Positions 10,601 through 20,501 of a stretch of 36,231 nt of DNA are shown here, one piece after another; positions within the stretch are counted from its first letter, which is position 1; each line of letters opens with the position of its first letter. This stretch comes from an uncultured Streptococcus sp. GTDB lineage: Bacteria > Bacillota > Bacilli > Lactobacillales > Streptococcaceae. The stretch is from positions 1-36,231 of the forward strand of contig CAKQBM010000001.1 of the NCBI GenBank assembly GCA_934216185.1, in the 5' to 3' direction. Below the pieces are notes generated by a model. It was not told the origin of the DNA. It searched no databases and worked only from the letters and a program-made list of their open reading frames with translations. Position numbers and translations under genes: made by a program.

Positions 10601-10671
10601 ATGTCATTTCAATTCTTTTAGGAAGTGGAATCTTGCTTACTCTTTATGTAGCCAAAAGAAAAGAAGACTAG
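4642..10671 (+). CDS. LPXTG-anchored surface protein with Ig-like and collagen-like repeats
   Basis: This 2009-residue cell-wall protein is probably an adhesin. The signal peptide carries a YSIRK/GS-type motif (FAIRKFSVGVAS, residues 9-20) with likely cleavage after A39. Residues ~40-240 are charged and Pro/Thr/Glu-rich, partly helical. Residues ~250-930 hold beta-rich domains I cannot name. About six putative Ig (He_PIG-type) modules at ~930-1420 carry the recurring pattern LPxGVxYD…KTISGTPT. From ~1450 to 1835, four copies of an xxDGSHTIxITNPDG module alternate with collagen-like Gly-X-Y stretches (GPKGEKGETG, GRDGQNGRDGKD, GKDGKDGKDGRDGKDG). A CNC cysteine pair follows, then a Pro/Gly/Thr-rich wall-spanning region (~1840-1950). 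The sortase motif LPNTG (1979-1983), a hydrophobic segment and the KRKED tail end the protein. The GTG start has an AAGGGAG site upstream. It is monocistronic and ends at a hairpin terminator. Confidence 0.92.
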   Translation: MKFEKRQKFAIRKFSVGVASVLIGQFFIGAVANAPVVRASEVIGAHAEKQKDPDAEVAQPKVEATTVDTDKNQVVPRPESDPSAEKPVVTQPSVESSISNSEKAVSTEKDPKAQPEMLSKEVAKTIHKEADRKPLVEAPLTKLEEKEEVTNPDKDQLGTTITEAEVVTKEAEKYLSSLTDSNQKVAIEEALHRSNQLLTEARTSLKSIDASNIAFETARTNLAEAIEAVWNQLKKMGHSGNLSYMLDAETTSQPAVLIPTTGSKTVYSYGAAIAPKVEFDISTDLAPYYGSNSSRYYGVKYGSTVNEDAQKLGLKIIEKSTTNPSGNSDYILALSGNVPATVEPGTYNVGFTYNNQAYTTTVTVKPVNEAPYMTLERYFGAETGRNIPDYKFKKDGSTVELKYKVGLTNIEPNEVELTPDAKRLGFVFNDGGKDNRYLTKTVTLDNTLQSGTYTIGVQSKADPYTRITANLTIEEPPLYKVVEDYYLNYYDYESETAKAKNNRMGDSVSYDEASSTAYMTSTPFGYYLHDRSPKTIADATPDSPQYTSNLWLSLPGSKDEYNLVGNNAPVTITKFEQTGGSPGVTVEFIMDKAPTADNVFVYSTVGSSDVLTGNKRVNSSVSAYYAGSSGDNVSPYRINFKTLPEKAGTYFVEFNVTDNIGRVTKHHLNLVTREVSQTTPTGDSDENGNYTLTNADVMFDADKLYRVTNPIPVAVPISDKEQNLGSLVLNKANATLTIDSKPDGVEITKDSENPTRFKIIKQNGKTLAAGVYTITSTAKDGHFGANVPARIYKFEVMDGLNPISDQSWQEGQAISTIPVSMTNGSKITSLSVEADGGHLYLSPNADNTGLTGYALKHTDAPQTAIVTATYTNNEGQSRQIKTSFTYTVTPPPVSDLTLSITNDKQTVSEGTKFADMVATATEGATVTVGTLPDGVLYDSNSKTLSGTGLYEGHYVIPVTATKDGASITKVVDLTVTPGNFNVPEASYTFTAGEAIPPITLKIPKNATVSYTGGSLPNGLNWSADNKTITGTPTQVGAFQTYAYVYRTDKSGNNQYAYANVNITVKSVPLNFSIPDNTKTVKALDELSPIQLQADGALLTITSGELPPGVNYDAATKTVSGTPTKVGTYTATFTATSPTISGNSTASATLTINVTSRDLTVTVDNKEQEKTVLTAIDNVVLTPSDSKARLEVDTSQLPPGVTYDSASRTISGTPSKVGEYLIPYKATFPEMAESPVDGGHIKINVRPLPVSINVTDKEQTIRLGETIKNMVVSHSEHSDLGARYLSVDLPETDLDSYLESTAGLNYNAATHTISGTPTKPGVYKVRLKATLDSETLGRGSAEEIITVTVVDDPVSLDIKNDRQMIALGKTSLRPITFTVPDGVTLTVDTTKLPNGVTYDESAKTISGTPTVAGAFDIPVTVTSAGGKSLTKDITIDVVDLTPATPTVTVAENNDGTHTITISQPGGQPVSTVIKNGKDGETPKVKVDRDETKKETTLTFYSDKNANNQFDEGTDTVLGTSVIKDGQDGAAGPKGEKGETGVAGPKGDQGLQGRDGQNGRDGKDILNGTSTPTAQDGKDGDTFINTTTGDVLVKKDGEWKPAGNIKGAKGDKGEAGVAGRDGKDGFTPEVSVVTNPDGSHTISITQPDGKEPIATTVKNGENGKDGRSPRIELKPIYPAQPRSARRARSVDEDRATTQPVTKPIGVHITVYYDNDNTLTYTAGDTLISEEDIYNGVDGRDGRDGIDGKSAIIETRENSDGSHTIIITNPDGSKREIVVKNGQDGKSPTIETKENADGSHTIVITNPDGTKQEIVVKNGKDGKDGKDGRDGKDGTCNCTVNPNPVQPGNTGTTPPEQPKPESGRITPPSDKPVKPESKPDPKPEINKPNTPGSGTPNTGTPETGTPDTPGAGTPNTGKPGTDKPGTGAPETGIPSTNNQTVLDSHTSDTVEIPNAVPVTSEPNTQIPDNGTSGMTNHTRVALPNTGSQTDVISILLGSGILLTLYVAKRKED
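8977..10110 (+). repeat. Four copies of an xxDGSHTIxITxPDG module (in-gene)
   Basis: Related ~100-nt units start near 8983, 9526, 9886 and 10003, each encoding a DG(S/T)HTI motif, a PDG/PGG turn and VKNG(K/Q/E)DG. The last two are the closest to each other. Each ends by running into a Gly-X-Y collagen-like stretch, so the unit looks like a spacer duplicated together with collagen segments. Confidence 0.75.
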
Positions 10672-10832
10672 AAGCTAAATTTTCGCTCTTAGTTTATCAA
10701 AAGCGAGAATAGAGTATAGAAGGTGCAAATCCTTCAGATGCTTACTTGCTTTTATTGGTTTAAGATTAAGATAGTTAATTATGGTTACCATGCTGTAGGT
10801 GTTCCATAATAAGAATAGTGCTATAAAAGCTG
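10672..10832. other. Non-coding stretch after the surface-protein gene
   Basis: No gene is supported here. TTTTCGCT (after 10680) and AGCGAGAA can pair but lack a T-tract. The terminator at 10833, the BOX sequences and the next gene's promoter occupy the rest of the 563-bp gap. Confidence 0.4.
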
Positions 10833-10878
10833 ATCCTCCGATATGCTAGATGAAAGTGGTGTATCGGAGGATTTTTTT
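10833..10878 (+). terminator. Terminator of the collagen-like surface-protein gene
   Basis: ATCCTCCGATA (10833-10843) and TATCGGAGGAT (10862-10872) form a perfect 11-bp stem, followed by a T-run. Confidence 0.85.
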
Positions 10879-10897
10879 AGCTTCTCCTTGCTGTACT

Positions 10898-10931
10898 CCT
10901 AGCTTCCTAGTTTGTTCTTTGATTTTCATTG
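10898..10931 (+). repeat. Partial BOX element (boxC end only)
   Basis: CCTAGCTTCCTAGTTTGTTC and the following CTTTGATTTTCATTG repeat the boxC end of the adjacent complete BOX element and abut its boxA end. This looks like a broken or nested second BOX copy. Confidence 0.75.
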
Positions 10932-11045
10932 ATACTCTTCGAAAATCAAATTCAAACCACGTCAGCTCTATCTGCAACCTCAAAACAGTGTTTTGAGCAA
11001 CCTGCGGCTAGCTTCCTAGTTTGTTCTTTGATTTTCATTGAGTAT
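10932..11045 (+). repeat. BOX element (boxA-boxC type, plus orientation)
   Basis: It begins ATACTCTTCGAAAATC, contains the palindromic CTCAAAACAGTGTTTTGAG core, and ends GATTTTCATTGAGTAT. It differs at only a handful of positions from the reverse complement of the BOX at 4044-4156, including the same internal shortening. Confidence 0.85.
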
Positions 11046-11160
11046 GAATATAAATTTTTCACGAGATGATGGTGTGAGAAGTTTGTTATAAGTAAAAGCT
11101 TTTAGAACTCTGTTATCTAAAGTCTAAAAGATTAGAATTGTCAAAACAATCTGTCTAGGC

Positions 11161-11189
11161 TTGATTTTATCCTTTATTTACTATAAAAT
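11161..11189 (+). promoter_or_regulatory. Predicted promoter of the U32-family gene
   Basis: TTGATT (11161-11166), a 17-nt spacer and TAAAAT (11184-11189; overlapping TATAAA at 11182) lie about 45 nt upstream of the ATG. Confidence 0.55.
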
Positions 11190-11234
11190 GAGAAGGAAAA
11201 ACGTCAAACTTTTATATTGCAAATAGGAGAAAAC

Positions 11235-12521
11235 ATGACAAAAACATTAAAACGTCCTGAGGTTTTATCACCTGCAGGGACTTTAGAGAAGCTAAAAGTA
11301 GCTGTTCAGTATGGAGCAGATGCTGTCTTTATCGGTGGTCAGGCCTATGGTCTTCGTAGCCGTGCAGGTAACTTTACCTTTGAACAGATGGAAGAAGGAG
11401 TCCAGTTTGCGGCTAAGTACGGTGCCAAGGTCTATGTTGCTGCCAACATGGTTATGCACGAAGGAAATGAAGCTGGTGCTGGTGAGTGGTTCCGTAAACT
11501 GCGTGATATCGGGATTGCAGCAGTTATCGTATCTGACCCAGCCTTGATTATGATTGCAGCAACAGAAGCACCAGGTCTTGAAATCCACCTCTCTACCCAA
11601 GCAAGTGCCACTAACTATGAAACACTTGAGTTCTGGAAAGAACTGGGCTTGACTCGTGTCGTTTTAGCGCGTGAGGTTTCGATGGAAGAATTAGCAGAAA
11701 TCCGCAAACGTACAGATGTTGAGATTGAAGCCTTTGTCCACGGAGCCATGTGTATTTCTTATTCTGGTCGTTGTACTCTTTCAAACCACATGAGTATGCG
11801 TGATGCTAACCGTGGTGGTTGCTCTCAGTCTTGTCGTTGGAAGTACGATCTTTACGATATGCCATTTGGGAAAGAACGCAAGAGTTTGAAAGGGGAAATC
11901 CCAGAAGAATTTTCAATGTCAGCCGTTGATATGTCTATGATTGACCATATCCCAGATATGATTGAAAATGGAGTGGACAGTCTGAAGATTGAAGGACGTA
12001 TGAAGTCTATTCACTATGTTTCAACAGTAACCAACTGCTATAAGGCGGCTGTGGATGCATATCTTGAAAGTCCTGAAAAGTTTGAAGCTATCAAACAAGA
12101 CTTGGTGGATGAGATGTGGAAGGTTGCCCAACGTGAATTAGCAACAGGTTTCTACTACGGTACACCATCTGAAAATGAACAGTTATTTGGTGCTCGTCGT
12201 AAAATTCCTGAGTACAAATTTGTCGCTGAAGTGGTTTCTTATGATGATGCGACACAAACCGCAACCATTCGTCAACGGAACGTTATTAACGAAGGCGACC
12301 AAGTTGAGTTTTATGGCCCAGGTTTCCGTCATTTTGAAACGTATATCGAAGGTTTGCACGATGCCAAAGGCAATAAAATCGATCGCGCTCCAAATCCAAT
12401 GGAACTATTGACTATTAAGGTTCCTCAACCTGTTCAAGCAGGAGATATGGTTCGAGCTCTTAAAGAGGGGCTTATCAATCTTTATAAGGAAGATGGCACC
12501 AGCGTCACAGTTCGAGCTTAA
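11235..12521 (+). CDS. U32-family protein (collagenase-like peptidase / tRNA hydroxylation protein)
   Basis: This 428-residue cytoplasmic protein of MEROPS family U32 begins MTKTLKRPEVLSPAGTLEKL. Members of this group, once called collagenases, include TrhP-type proteins. Those use an Fe-S cluster and prephenate to form 5-hydroxyuridine at tRNA wobble position 34. The U32 signature region is clear, roughly residues 165-205: EAFVHGAMCISYSGRC, then MRDANRGGCSQSC with the four cluster-type cysteines. A C-terminal beta-barrel-like domain (…VVSYDDATQTATIRQRN…) follows. I chose the ATG at 11235 because AGGAG lies 6-9 nt upstream; an in-frame TTG at 11217 would put this ribosome-binding site inside the gene. 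The short partner U32 paralogue often seen upstream is not adjacent here; a BOX element and surface gene are. Protease versus tRNA-modifying activity cannot be decided from sequence alone. Confidence 0.9.
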   Translation: MTKTLKRPEVLSPAGTLEKLKVAVQYGADAVFIGGQAYGLRSRAGNFTFEQMEEGVQFAAKYGAKVYVAANMVMHEGNEAGAGEWFRKLRDIGIAAVIVSDPALIMIAATEAPGLEIHLSTQASATNYETLEFWKELGLTRVVLAREVSMEELAEIRKRTDVEIEAFVHGAMCISYSGRCTLSNHMSMRDANRGGCSQSCRWKYDLYDMPFGKERKSLKGEIPEEFSMSAVDMSMIDHIPDMIENGVDSLKIEGRMKSIHYVSTVTNCYKAAVDAYLESPEKFEAIKQDLVDEMWKVAQRELATGFYYGTPSENEQLFGARRKIPEYKFVAEVVSYDDATQTATIRQRNVINEGDQVEFYGPGFRHFETYIEGLHDAKGNKIDRAPNPMELLTIKVPQPVQAGDMVRALKEGLINLYKEDGTSVTVRA

Positions 12522-12612
12522 TAAGCAAGCAGGAGATGAAAGATTTCTAGTTGCTTTCCCTTTAATCTTGCTCACTAAAAGAAAATAAGTTAAAGAAAAC
12601 ATATTTATTTCC

Positions 12613-12638
12613 ATCCGAGATTTCATCTCGGATTTTTT
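12613..12638 (+). terminator. Terminator of the U32-family gene
   Basis: ATCCGAGAT and ATCTCGGAT form a perfect 9-bp stem with a 3-nt loop, followed by T5-6. Confidence 0.85.
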
Positions 12639-12847
12639 CAATATTTTCAGAAAGACCTAGATAATGGACGAATTTATAGTGAAATGAAATAAGAGCAGAA
12701 CAAATCGATCAGGACAGTCAAATCGATTTCTAACAATGTTTTAGAATCAGTTGCGTACTATTCTAGTTTCAATATATTATATAACAAGTTTTTTACAAAG
12801 TTTTCTATAGAATAAACTCAAAAATAGTAAAATTATAAATAATTTTC

Positions 12848-12861
12848 ATTAAACGCTTTCA
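12848..12861 (-). promoter_or_regulatory. Candidate CcpA-binding (cre) site
   Basis: On the minus strand TGAAAGCGTTTAAT matches the commonly used streptococcal cre pattern TGWAARCGYTTWCW at 13 of 14 positions. It ends 14 nt upstream of the atp -35 box, a position compatible with activation or modulation by the carbon-catabolite regulator CcpA. Match counted by eye. Confidence 0.45.
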
Positions 12862-12875
12862 ATGTTAGTAAAAAG

Positions 12876-12904
12876 TTGACAAATCCAATTTTTAGGACTA
12901 AACT
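12876..12904 (+). promoter_or_regulatory. Promoter of the atp operon
   Basis: A consensus TTGACA (12876-12881) is followed after 17 nt by TAAACT (12899-12904), about 35 nt upstream of atpE. It is the only strong promoter signal before the eight atp genes. Confidence 0.7.
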
Positions 12905-12939
12905 AAGTAAGTAAATTTTATTTAAAAGGAGAATTCATC

Positions 12940-13140
12940 ATGAATTTAACATTTTTTGGTCTTTGTCTTGCCTGTATGGGTGTATCCCTTGGTGAAGGTA
13001 TGTTGATGAATGGTTTGTTAAAATCAGTAGCTCGCCAACCAGATATTATCGCCGAGTTTCGTAGCCTGATGTTTTTAGGAGTTGCCTTTATCGAAGGAAC
13101 TTTCTTCGTAACTCTTGTCTTCTCATTTATTATTAAATAA
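12940..13140 (+). CDS. atpE: F0F1 ATP synthase subunit c
   Basis: This is the proteolipid that forms the rotating c-ring in the membrane. At 66 residues it has the short streptococcal form. It is a hairpin of two transmembrane helices joined by the polar loop ARQPD (residues 31-35). The proton-binding carboxylate is Glu52 in AFIEGTFF. In streptococci the enzyme chiefly pumps protons out at the cost of ATP for pH homeostasis. Residues Gly14, Val48, Ala49 and Phe50, known sites of optochin/quinine-resistance changes in pneumococcus, are unaltered. Several neighbouring residues (for example the segment [12 protein letters not shown] and PDIIAEF) differ from the pneumococcal protein as I remember it. 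First gene of the operon, with a GGAG site upstream. Confidence 0.97.
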   Translation: MNLTFFGLCLACMGVSLGEGMLMNGLLKSVARQPDIIAEFRSLMFLGVAFIEGTFFVTLVFSFIIK

Positions 13141-13172
13141 CGAAATATAAATTGGAGAAGGGAGAATGTTAG

Positions 13173-13886
13173 ATGGAAGAAAGTATCAATCCAACCATCA
13201 ATATTGGTCCTGTTACCTTTGATTTAACCTTGACAGTCTTAACCTTGCTGTCTGTATCACTTATTTTTATCTTTATCTATTGGGCAAGCCGTAATATGTC
13301 CTTAAAACCTAAAGGTAAACAAAATGTATTAGAGTATCTCTATGATTTTGTAGTTGGATTTACAGAACCAAATATTGGTTCTCACTACATGAAAAATTAC
13401 TCACTCTTTTACTTATGCTTATTCCTTTTCATGGTCATCGCTAATAATCTTGGTTTGATGGCTAAACTTCAAACAACAGATGGGACAAACCTTTGGACAT
13501 CGCCAACTGCAAATCTTTCATTTGACCTTGTCTTGTCTTTCTGTATTATTTTGATGGCGCACATTGAGGGGATTCGTCGTCGTGGGATTAAACAATACCT
13601 AAAAGGTTTTGTAACTCCTGCATTTATGACACCGATGAATCTACTTGAAGAAGTCACGAATTTCCTTTCTCTTGCTTTGCGGATTTTTGGGAATATCTTT
13701 GCAGGTGAAGTAATGACAAGTTTGCTTCTCGTACTTTCACATCAGGCTATTTTTTGGTATCCAATCGCATTTGGAACAAACTTAGTTTGGACTGCATTTT
13801 CCGTGTTCATTTCTTGTGTACAGGCCTATGTCTTTACACTATTATCCTCTATGTACCTAGGAAATAAAATTAATGATGAAGAGTAG
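13173..13886 (+). CDS. atpB: F0F1 ATP synthase subunit a
   Basis: This stator membrane subunit, 237 residues, provides the proton half-channels next to the c-ring. It has five to six hydrophobic segments (near residues 15-40, 75-95, 115-135, 165-190, 205-230). The essential arginine is Arg170 in [14 protein letters not shown], followed by the conserved GN and GE polar positions. The start follows GGAGAAGGGAG. A nearby upstream ATG at 13166 is in another frame. It is co-transcribed with atpE 32 nt upstream and atpF 13 nt downstream. Confidence 0.97.
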   Translation: MEESINPTINIGPVTFDLTLTVLTLLSVSLIFIFIYWASRNMSLKPKGKQNVLEYLYDFVVGFTEPNIGSHYMKNYSLFYLCLFLFMVIANNLGLMAKLQTTDGTNLWTSPTANLSFDLVLSFCIILMAHIEGIRRRGIKQYLKGFVTPAFMTPMNLLEEVTNFLSLALRIFGNIFAGEVMTSLLLVLSHQAIFWYPIAFGTNLVWTAFSVFISCVQAYVFTLLSSMYLGNKINDEE

Positions 13887-13899
13887 AAAGGAGTAACTG

Positions 13900-14393
13900 A
13901 TGCACGTAACAGTAGGTGAATTAATTGGTAATTTTATTTTAATCGCTGGCTCTTTTATCCTTTTGCTAGTCTTGATTAAAAAATTTGCATGGTCTAATAT
14001 TACAGGCATTTTCGAAGAAAGAGCTGAAAAAATTGCTTCAGATATTGACAGAGCTGAAGAAGCACGTCAAAAAGCGGAAGTATTGGCTCAAAAACGCGAA
14101 GATGAATTGGCTGGTAGCCGTAAAGAAGCTAAGACAATCATTGAGAATGCGAAAGAAACAGCTGAGAAAAGTAAGGCTAGTATTTTAGCAGATGCTAAAC
14201 TAGAAGCAGGACGCTTAAAAGAAAAAGCAAACCAAGAAATTGCTCAAAACAAAGCTGAAGCTTTACAAAGCGTTAAGGGTGAGGTAGCAGATTTGACAAT
14301 CAGCTTGGCTGGTAAAATCATCTCACAAAACCTTGATGGTCATGCCCATAAAGAACTCATTGATCAGTATATCGATCAGCTAGGAGAAGCTTA

Positions 14394-14394
<1 letters not shown>
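13900..14394 (+). CDS. atpF: F0F1 ATP synthase subunit b
   Basis: This peripheral-stalk subunit has 164 residues. A single N-terminal transmembrane helix (about residues 8-28, [20 protein letters not shown]) is followed by a long, highly charged coiled coil rich in Ala, Lys and Glu. The coiled coil ends in the delta-contacting C-terminus. The start is preceded by AAAGGAG. Its TAA overlaps the ATG of atpH by one base (14394), indicating translational coupling. Confidence 0.96.
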
Positions 14395-16450
<2,056 letters not shown>

Positions 16451-16465
16451 GAATAGAGGTGTCAG

Positions 16466-17344
16466 ATGGCAGTATCTCTAAATGATATTAAAACAAAAAT
16501 CGCCTCAACAAAAAATACGAGTCAAATCACAAATGCCATGCAAATGGTATCGGCTGCTAAGCTTGGTCGCTCTGAAGAAGCTGCTCGCAACTTCCAAGTT
16601 TACGCTCAGAAAGTCCGCAAACTCTTGACAGATATCCTCCATGGTAATGGAGCTGGTGGTTCAACCAATCCGATGTTGATTAGCCGCCCTGTGAAGAAGA
16701 CAGGCTATATCGTTATCACTTCAGACCGCGGTTTGGTTGGAGGTTATAATTCTTCTATTCTGAAAGCCGTTATGGAGTTGAAGGAAGAATACCACCCAGA
16801 TGGTACAGGTTTTGAAATGATCTGTATCGGTGGAATGGGAGCTGATTTCTTTAAGGCTCGTGGTATTCAACCACTTTATGAATTACGTGGCTTGGCAGAC
16901 CAACCTAGCTTTGATGAAGTTCGTAAGATTATTTCAAAAACAGTTGAAATGTACCAAAATGAACTTTTTGATGAACTCTATGTCTGCTACAACCACCATG
17001 TCAATACGCTAACCAGTCAAATGCGTGTGGAACAAATGCTTCCGATTGTTGACTTGGATCCCAATGAAGCGGATGAAGACTACAGCTTGACTTTTGAATT
17101 GGAAACCAGCCGAGAAGAAATTTTGGAGCAGTTGTTGCCTCAGTTTGCAGAAAGTATGATTTACGGGGCTATTATCGATGCCAAGACAGCTGAAAATGCT
17201 GCTGGTATGACAGCCATGCAAACAGCGACAGATAATGCTAAAAAAGTCATTAATGATTTGACAATTCAGTATAACCGTGCCAGACAGGCGGCGATTACAC
17301 AAGAAATTACAGAAATCGTAGCAGGAGCTAGTGCCTTAGAATAG
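16466..17344 (+). CDS. atpG: F0F1 ATP synthase subunit gamma
   Basis: This central rotor shaft has 292 residues. Long N- and C-terminal helices form the antiparallel coiled coil ([20 protein letters not shown]… and …[18 protein letters not shown]…[17 protein letters not shown]). The C-terminal signature [12 protein letters not shown] is intact. The start follows GAGGTG. It is separated from atpD by 85 nt, the largest gap in the operon. That gap contains only a weak 5-bp hairpin (17380-17394) and the AGGAGAAGGAG site of atpD. Confidence 0.97.
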   Translation: MAVSLNDIKTKIASTKNTSQITNAMQMVSAAKLGRSEEAARNFQVYAQKVRKLLTDILHGNGAGGSTNPMLISRPVKKTGYIVITSDRGLVGGYNSSILKAVMELKEEYHPDGTGFEMICIGGMGADFFKARGIQPLYELRGLADQPSFDEVRKIISKTVEMYQNELFDELYVCYNHHVNTLTSQMRVEQMLPIVDLDPNEADEDYSLTFELETSREEILEQLLPQFAESMIYGAIIDAKTAENAAGMTAMQTATDNAKKVINDLTIQYNRARQAAITQEITEIVAGASALE

Positions 17345-17420
17345 GCTTTAGTCCAGCTCGTATGAAAATGAACTTAGGACCTAGTTTAGCTAGGAACCGA
17401 CAGTATCTTATATAGAATAG

Positions 17421-18836
<1,416 letters not shown>

Positions 18837-18846
18837 GAGGTGATCT

Positions 18847-19266
18847 ATGGCTCAGTTAACTGTCCAGATCGTGACACCAGATGGTCTCGTCTATGATCAC
18901 CATGCCAGCTATGTATCGGTTCGAACTCTGGATGGTGAGATGGGGATCTTGCCACGACATGAAAATATGATTGCGGTTTTAGCAGTTGATGAAGTAAAGG
19001 TAAAACGTATTGATGATGAAGATCACGTGAACTGGATTGCAGTAAACGGAGGCGTTATTGAAATTGCCAATGATACCATCACAATCGTTGCTGACTCTGC
19101 AGAACGTGCTCGTGATATTGATGTTAGCCGTGCAGAACGTGCTAAGCTTCGAGCAGAGCGTGAAATTGAAGAAGCACATGATAAAAACTTGATTGACCAA
19201 GAACGTCGAGCTAAGATTGCACTACAACGTGCCATTAACCGTATCAATGTCGGAAAAAGACTATAA
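18847..19266 (+). CDS. atpC: F0F1 ATP synthase subunit epsilon
   Basis: This rotor subunit of 139 residues links gamma to the c-ring and can inhibit ATP hydrolysis. The N-terminal beta-sandwich ([33 protein letters not shown]) and C-terminal helical hairpin ([20 protein letters not shown]…) are complete. It is the last gene of the operon and is followed immediately by the bidirectional terminator. Confidence 0.97.
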   Translation: MAQLTVQIVTPDGLVYDHHASYVSVRTLDGEMGILPRHENMIAVLAVDEVKVKRIDDEDHVNWIAVNGGVIEIANDTITIVADSAERARDIDVSRAERAKLRAEREIEEAHDKNLIDQERRAKIALQRAINRINVGKRL

Positions 19267-19267
19267 G

Positions 19268-19302
19268 AAAAAAATGAACTTGAGTTATCAAGTTCATTTT
19301 TT
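19268..19302. terminator. Bidirectional terminator between atpC and the lactonase gene
   Basis: A7, TGAACTTGA (19275-19283), a GTTA loop, TCAAGTTCA (19288-19296) and T6 form a perfect hairpin with A/T tracts on both sides. It can serve the convergent atp operon and the minus-strand lactonase gene. Confidence 0.9.
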
Positions 19303-19310
19303 ATGTTTTC

Positions 19311-20324
19311 TTAAGGGGCAAAACTGATGCAGACCGCTTCTGGGACATGGAAGTCATTAGAAAGTTCTGCTAGACGACCAGTTTCAGGATTGCGTTTAAA
19401 GACGGTTGCATTGTCAGAGTCTTGATGGACAGCAATGACAAATTTTTGATCTGGTGTCAAATCAAAATCACGTGGAGTCTGACCATGAGTAGGAACGATT
19501 TCTAACAACTCTAAGCTACCGTCCGCAAGGATTGTATATACTGCGATAGAATCATGACCACGGTTAGAAGCGTAGAGGTATTTACCATCTTTAGAGAGAC
19601 GAATAGCAGCAGTTCCATTAAAGCTTTTATAACCGTCTGGTAGAGTTGAAATGACCTGCATGCGTTCAAATTCGCCAACACCGTCGTAGATTAAAACTTC
19701 GATAGTACTATTGAGTTCACAAATCAGATAAGCGATTTTATAGTGGTTATGGAAAATGATATGGCGTGAGCCTGCTCCTGGCTGGCTATGATAGGTATAG
19801 AGCTTAGATAATTTTCCTTCTGAATCAAGATCATAAGTAATTACTTGGTCAGTACCCAAGTCGCAGGTCACTAGATAGTGGTCAGGTGTTAAGTCTGTAA
19901 AGTGAACATGGGGCGAAGCTTGATTTTCATGTGGACCTTGGCCACTGTGTTGATCCACATCGCTAAGTAGAAGACTGCCATCTTTCTGACGTTTATAAAC
20001 AAGAACCTGTCCCTTGTGGTAGTTTGCCGCGTAAACCAAATCACGCTCTTCATCAACGGCAACATAACAGTGGGGAGCTCCCTCTTCAACGACGTGATTT
20101 AATAAGGTACCATTAGTTTGATAGGCTGCAATTCCACCCTTATCGTCTTGGCTACCAACAGTGTATAAATGTTGGTGCTGGTCAAAGGCAAGGTAGGTTG
20201 GACTTGGCTCAGTAGCAAAAAGTTCTAGATTTGAAAGCTGACCAGTTTCTGTATCAAAGTCTGCCTTGTAAATCCCTTGGGAAGTCCGACGTGTATAAGT
20301 TCCAAAATAAACAGTTTCTTTCAT
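19311..20324 (-). CDS. Lactonase family protein (6-phosphogluconolactonase-like beta-propeller)
   Basis: This 337-residue protein belongs to the seven-bladed-propeller lactonase family (YkgB/Pgl type). It probably hydrolyses 6-phosphogluconolactone or a related lactone in the cytoplasm. Recurrent blade strands are visible, for example YVAVDEERDLVYAANYHKGQV, HVHFTDLTPDHYLVTCDLGTD, IRLSKDGKYLYASNRGHDS and PRDFDLTPDQKFVIAVHQDSDN. The SNRGHDSI and TPRDFDLTP segments are characteristic of the family. I chose the ATG at 20324 (MKETVYFGTYTRR), which has AGAGGT upstream; an in-frame start at 20342 lacks a ribosome-binding site. It is convergent with the atp operon and divergent from the peptide-binding lipoprotein gene. 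Exact substrate unproven. Confidence 0.88.
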   Translation of the reverse strand: MKETVYFGTYTRRTSQGIYKADFDTETGQLSNLELFATEPSPTYLAFDQHQHLYTVGSQDDKGGIAAYQTNGTLLNHVVEEGAPHCYVAVDEERDLVYAANYHKGQVLVYKRQKDGSLLLSDVDQHSGQGPHENQASPHVHFTDLTPDHYLVTCDLGTDQVITYDLDSEGKLSKLYTYHSQPGAGSRHIIFHNHYKIAYLICELNSTIEVLIYDGVGEFERMQVISTLPDGYKSFNGTAAIRLSKDGKYLYASNRGHDSIAVYTILADGSLELLEIVPTHGQTPRDFDLTPDQKFVIAVHQDSDNATVFKRNPETGRLAELSNDFHVPEAVCISFAP

Positions 20325-20442
20325 AACTTTACCTCTATACAAAAGATAAGACTATTATATCACAAAAATGGAAGTATGAAGAAATCAAGATTAGCAAGAG
20401 CTTTACCTAATTATTTTGATGATAATATTAGAAATGTTTTCA

Positions 20443-20470
20443 TTGATTTACTTAATAAAAGTGCTATAAT
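20443..20470 (+). promoter_or_regulatory. Promoter of the oligopeptide-binding lipoprotein gene
   Basis: An extended -10 TGCTATAAT (20462-20470) with -35 TTGATT (20443-20448) and a 16-nt spacer lies about 30 nt before the ATG. Confidence 0.75.
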
Positions 20471-20501
20471 AATCCTATACAAATTGCAAAGGAGTTTGTT
20501 T

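Larger units (their letters stand above)
12522..12939. other. Intergenic region upstream of the ATP synthase operon
   Basis: This 418-bp gap holds the U32 terminator (12613), a candidate cre site (12848) and the atp promoter (12876), listed separately. Between 12640 and 12845 the sequence is AT-rich and no gene or repeat was recognised. Confidence 0.5.

Noticed and set aside
4642..10671. Minus-strand frames inside the collagen-like gene (for example 10029-10430)
   Set aside because: They are shadows of the Pro/Gly/Thr repeat codons, with no start signals.
11217..11234. Upstream TTG start for the U32-family gene
   Set aside because: It would place the AGGAG ribosome-binding site of the ATG at 11235 inside the coding sequence.
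20277..20501. 5' extension of the oligopeptide-binding gene frame
   Set aside because: It crosses the promoter and lacks a ribosome-binding site; the lipoprotein signal peptide starts at 20502.
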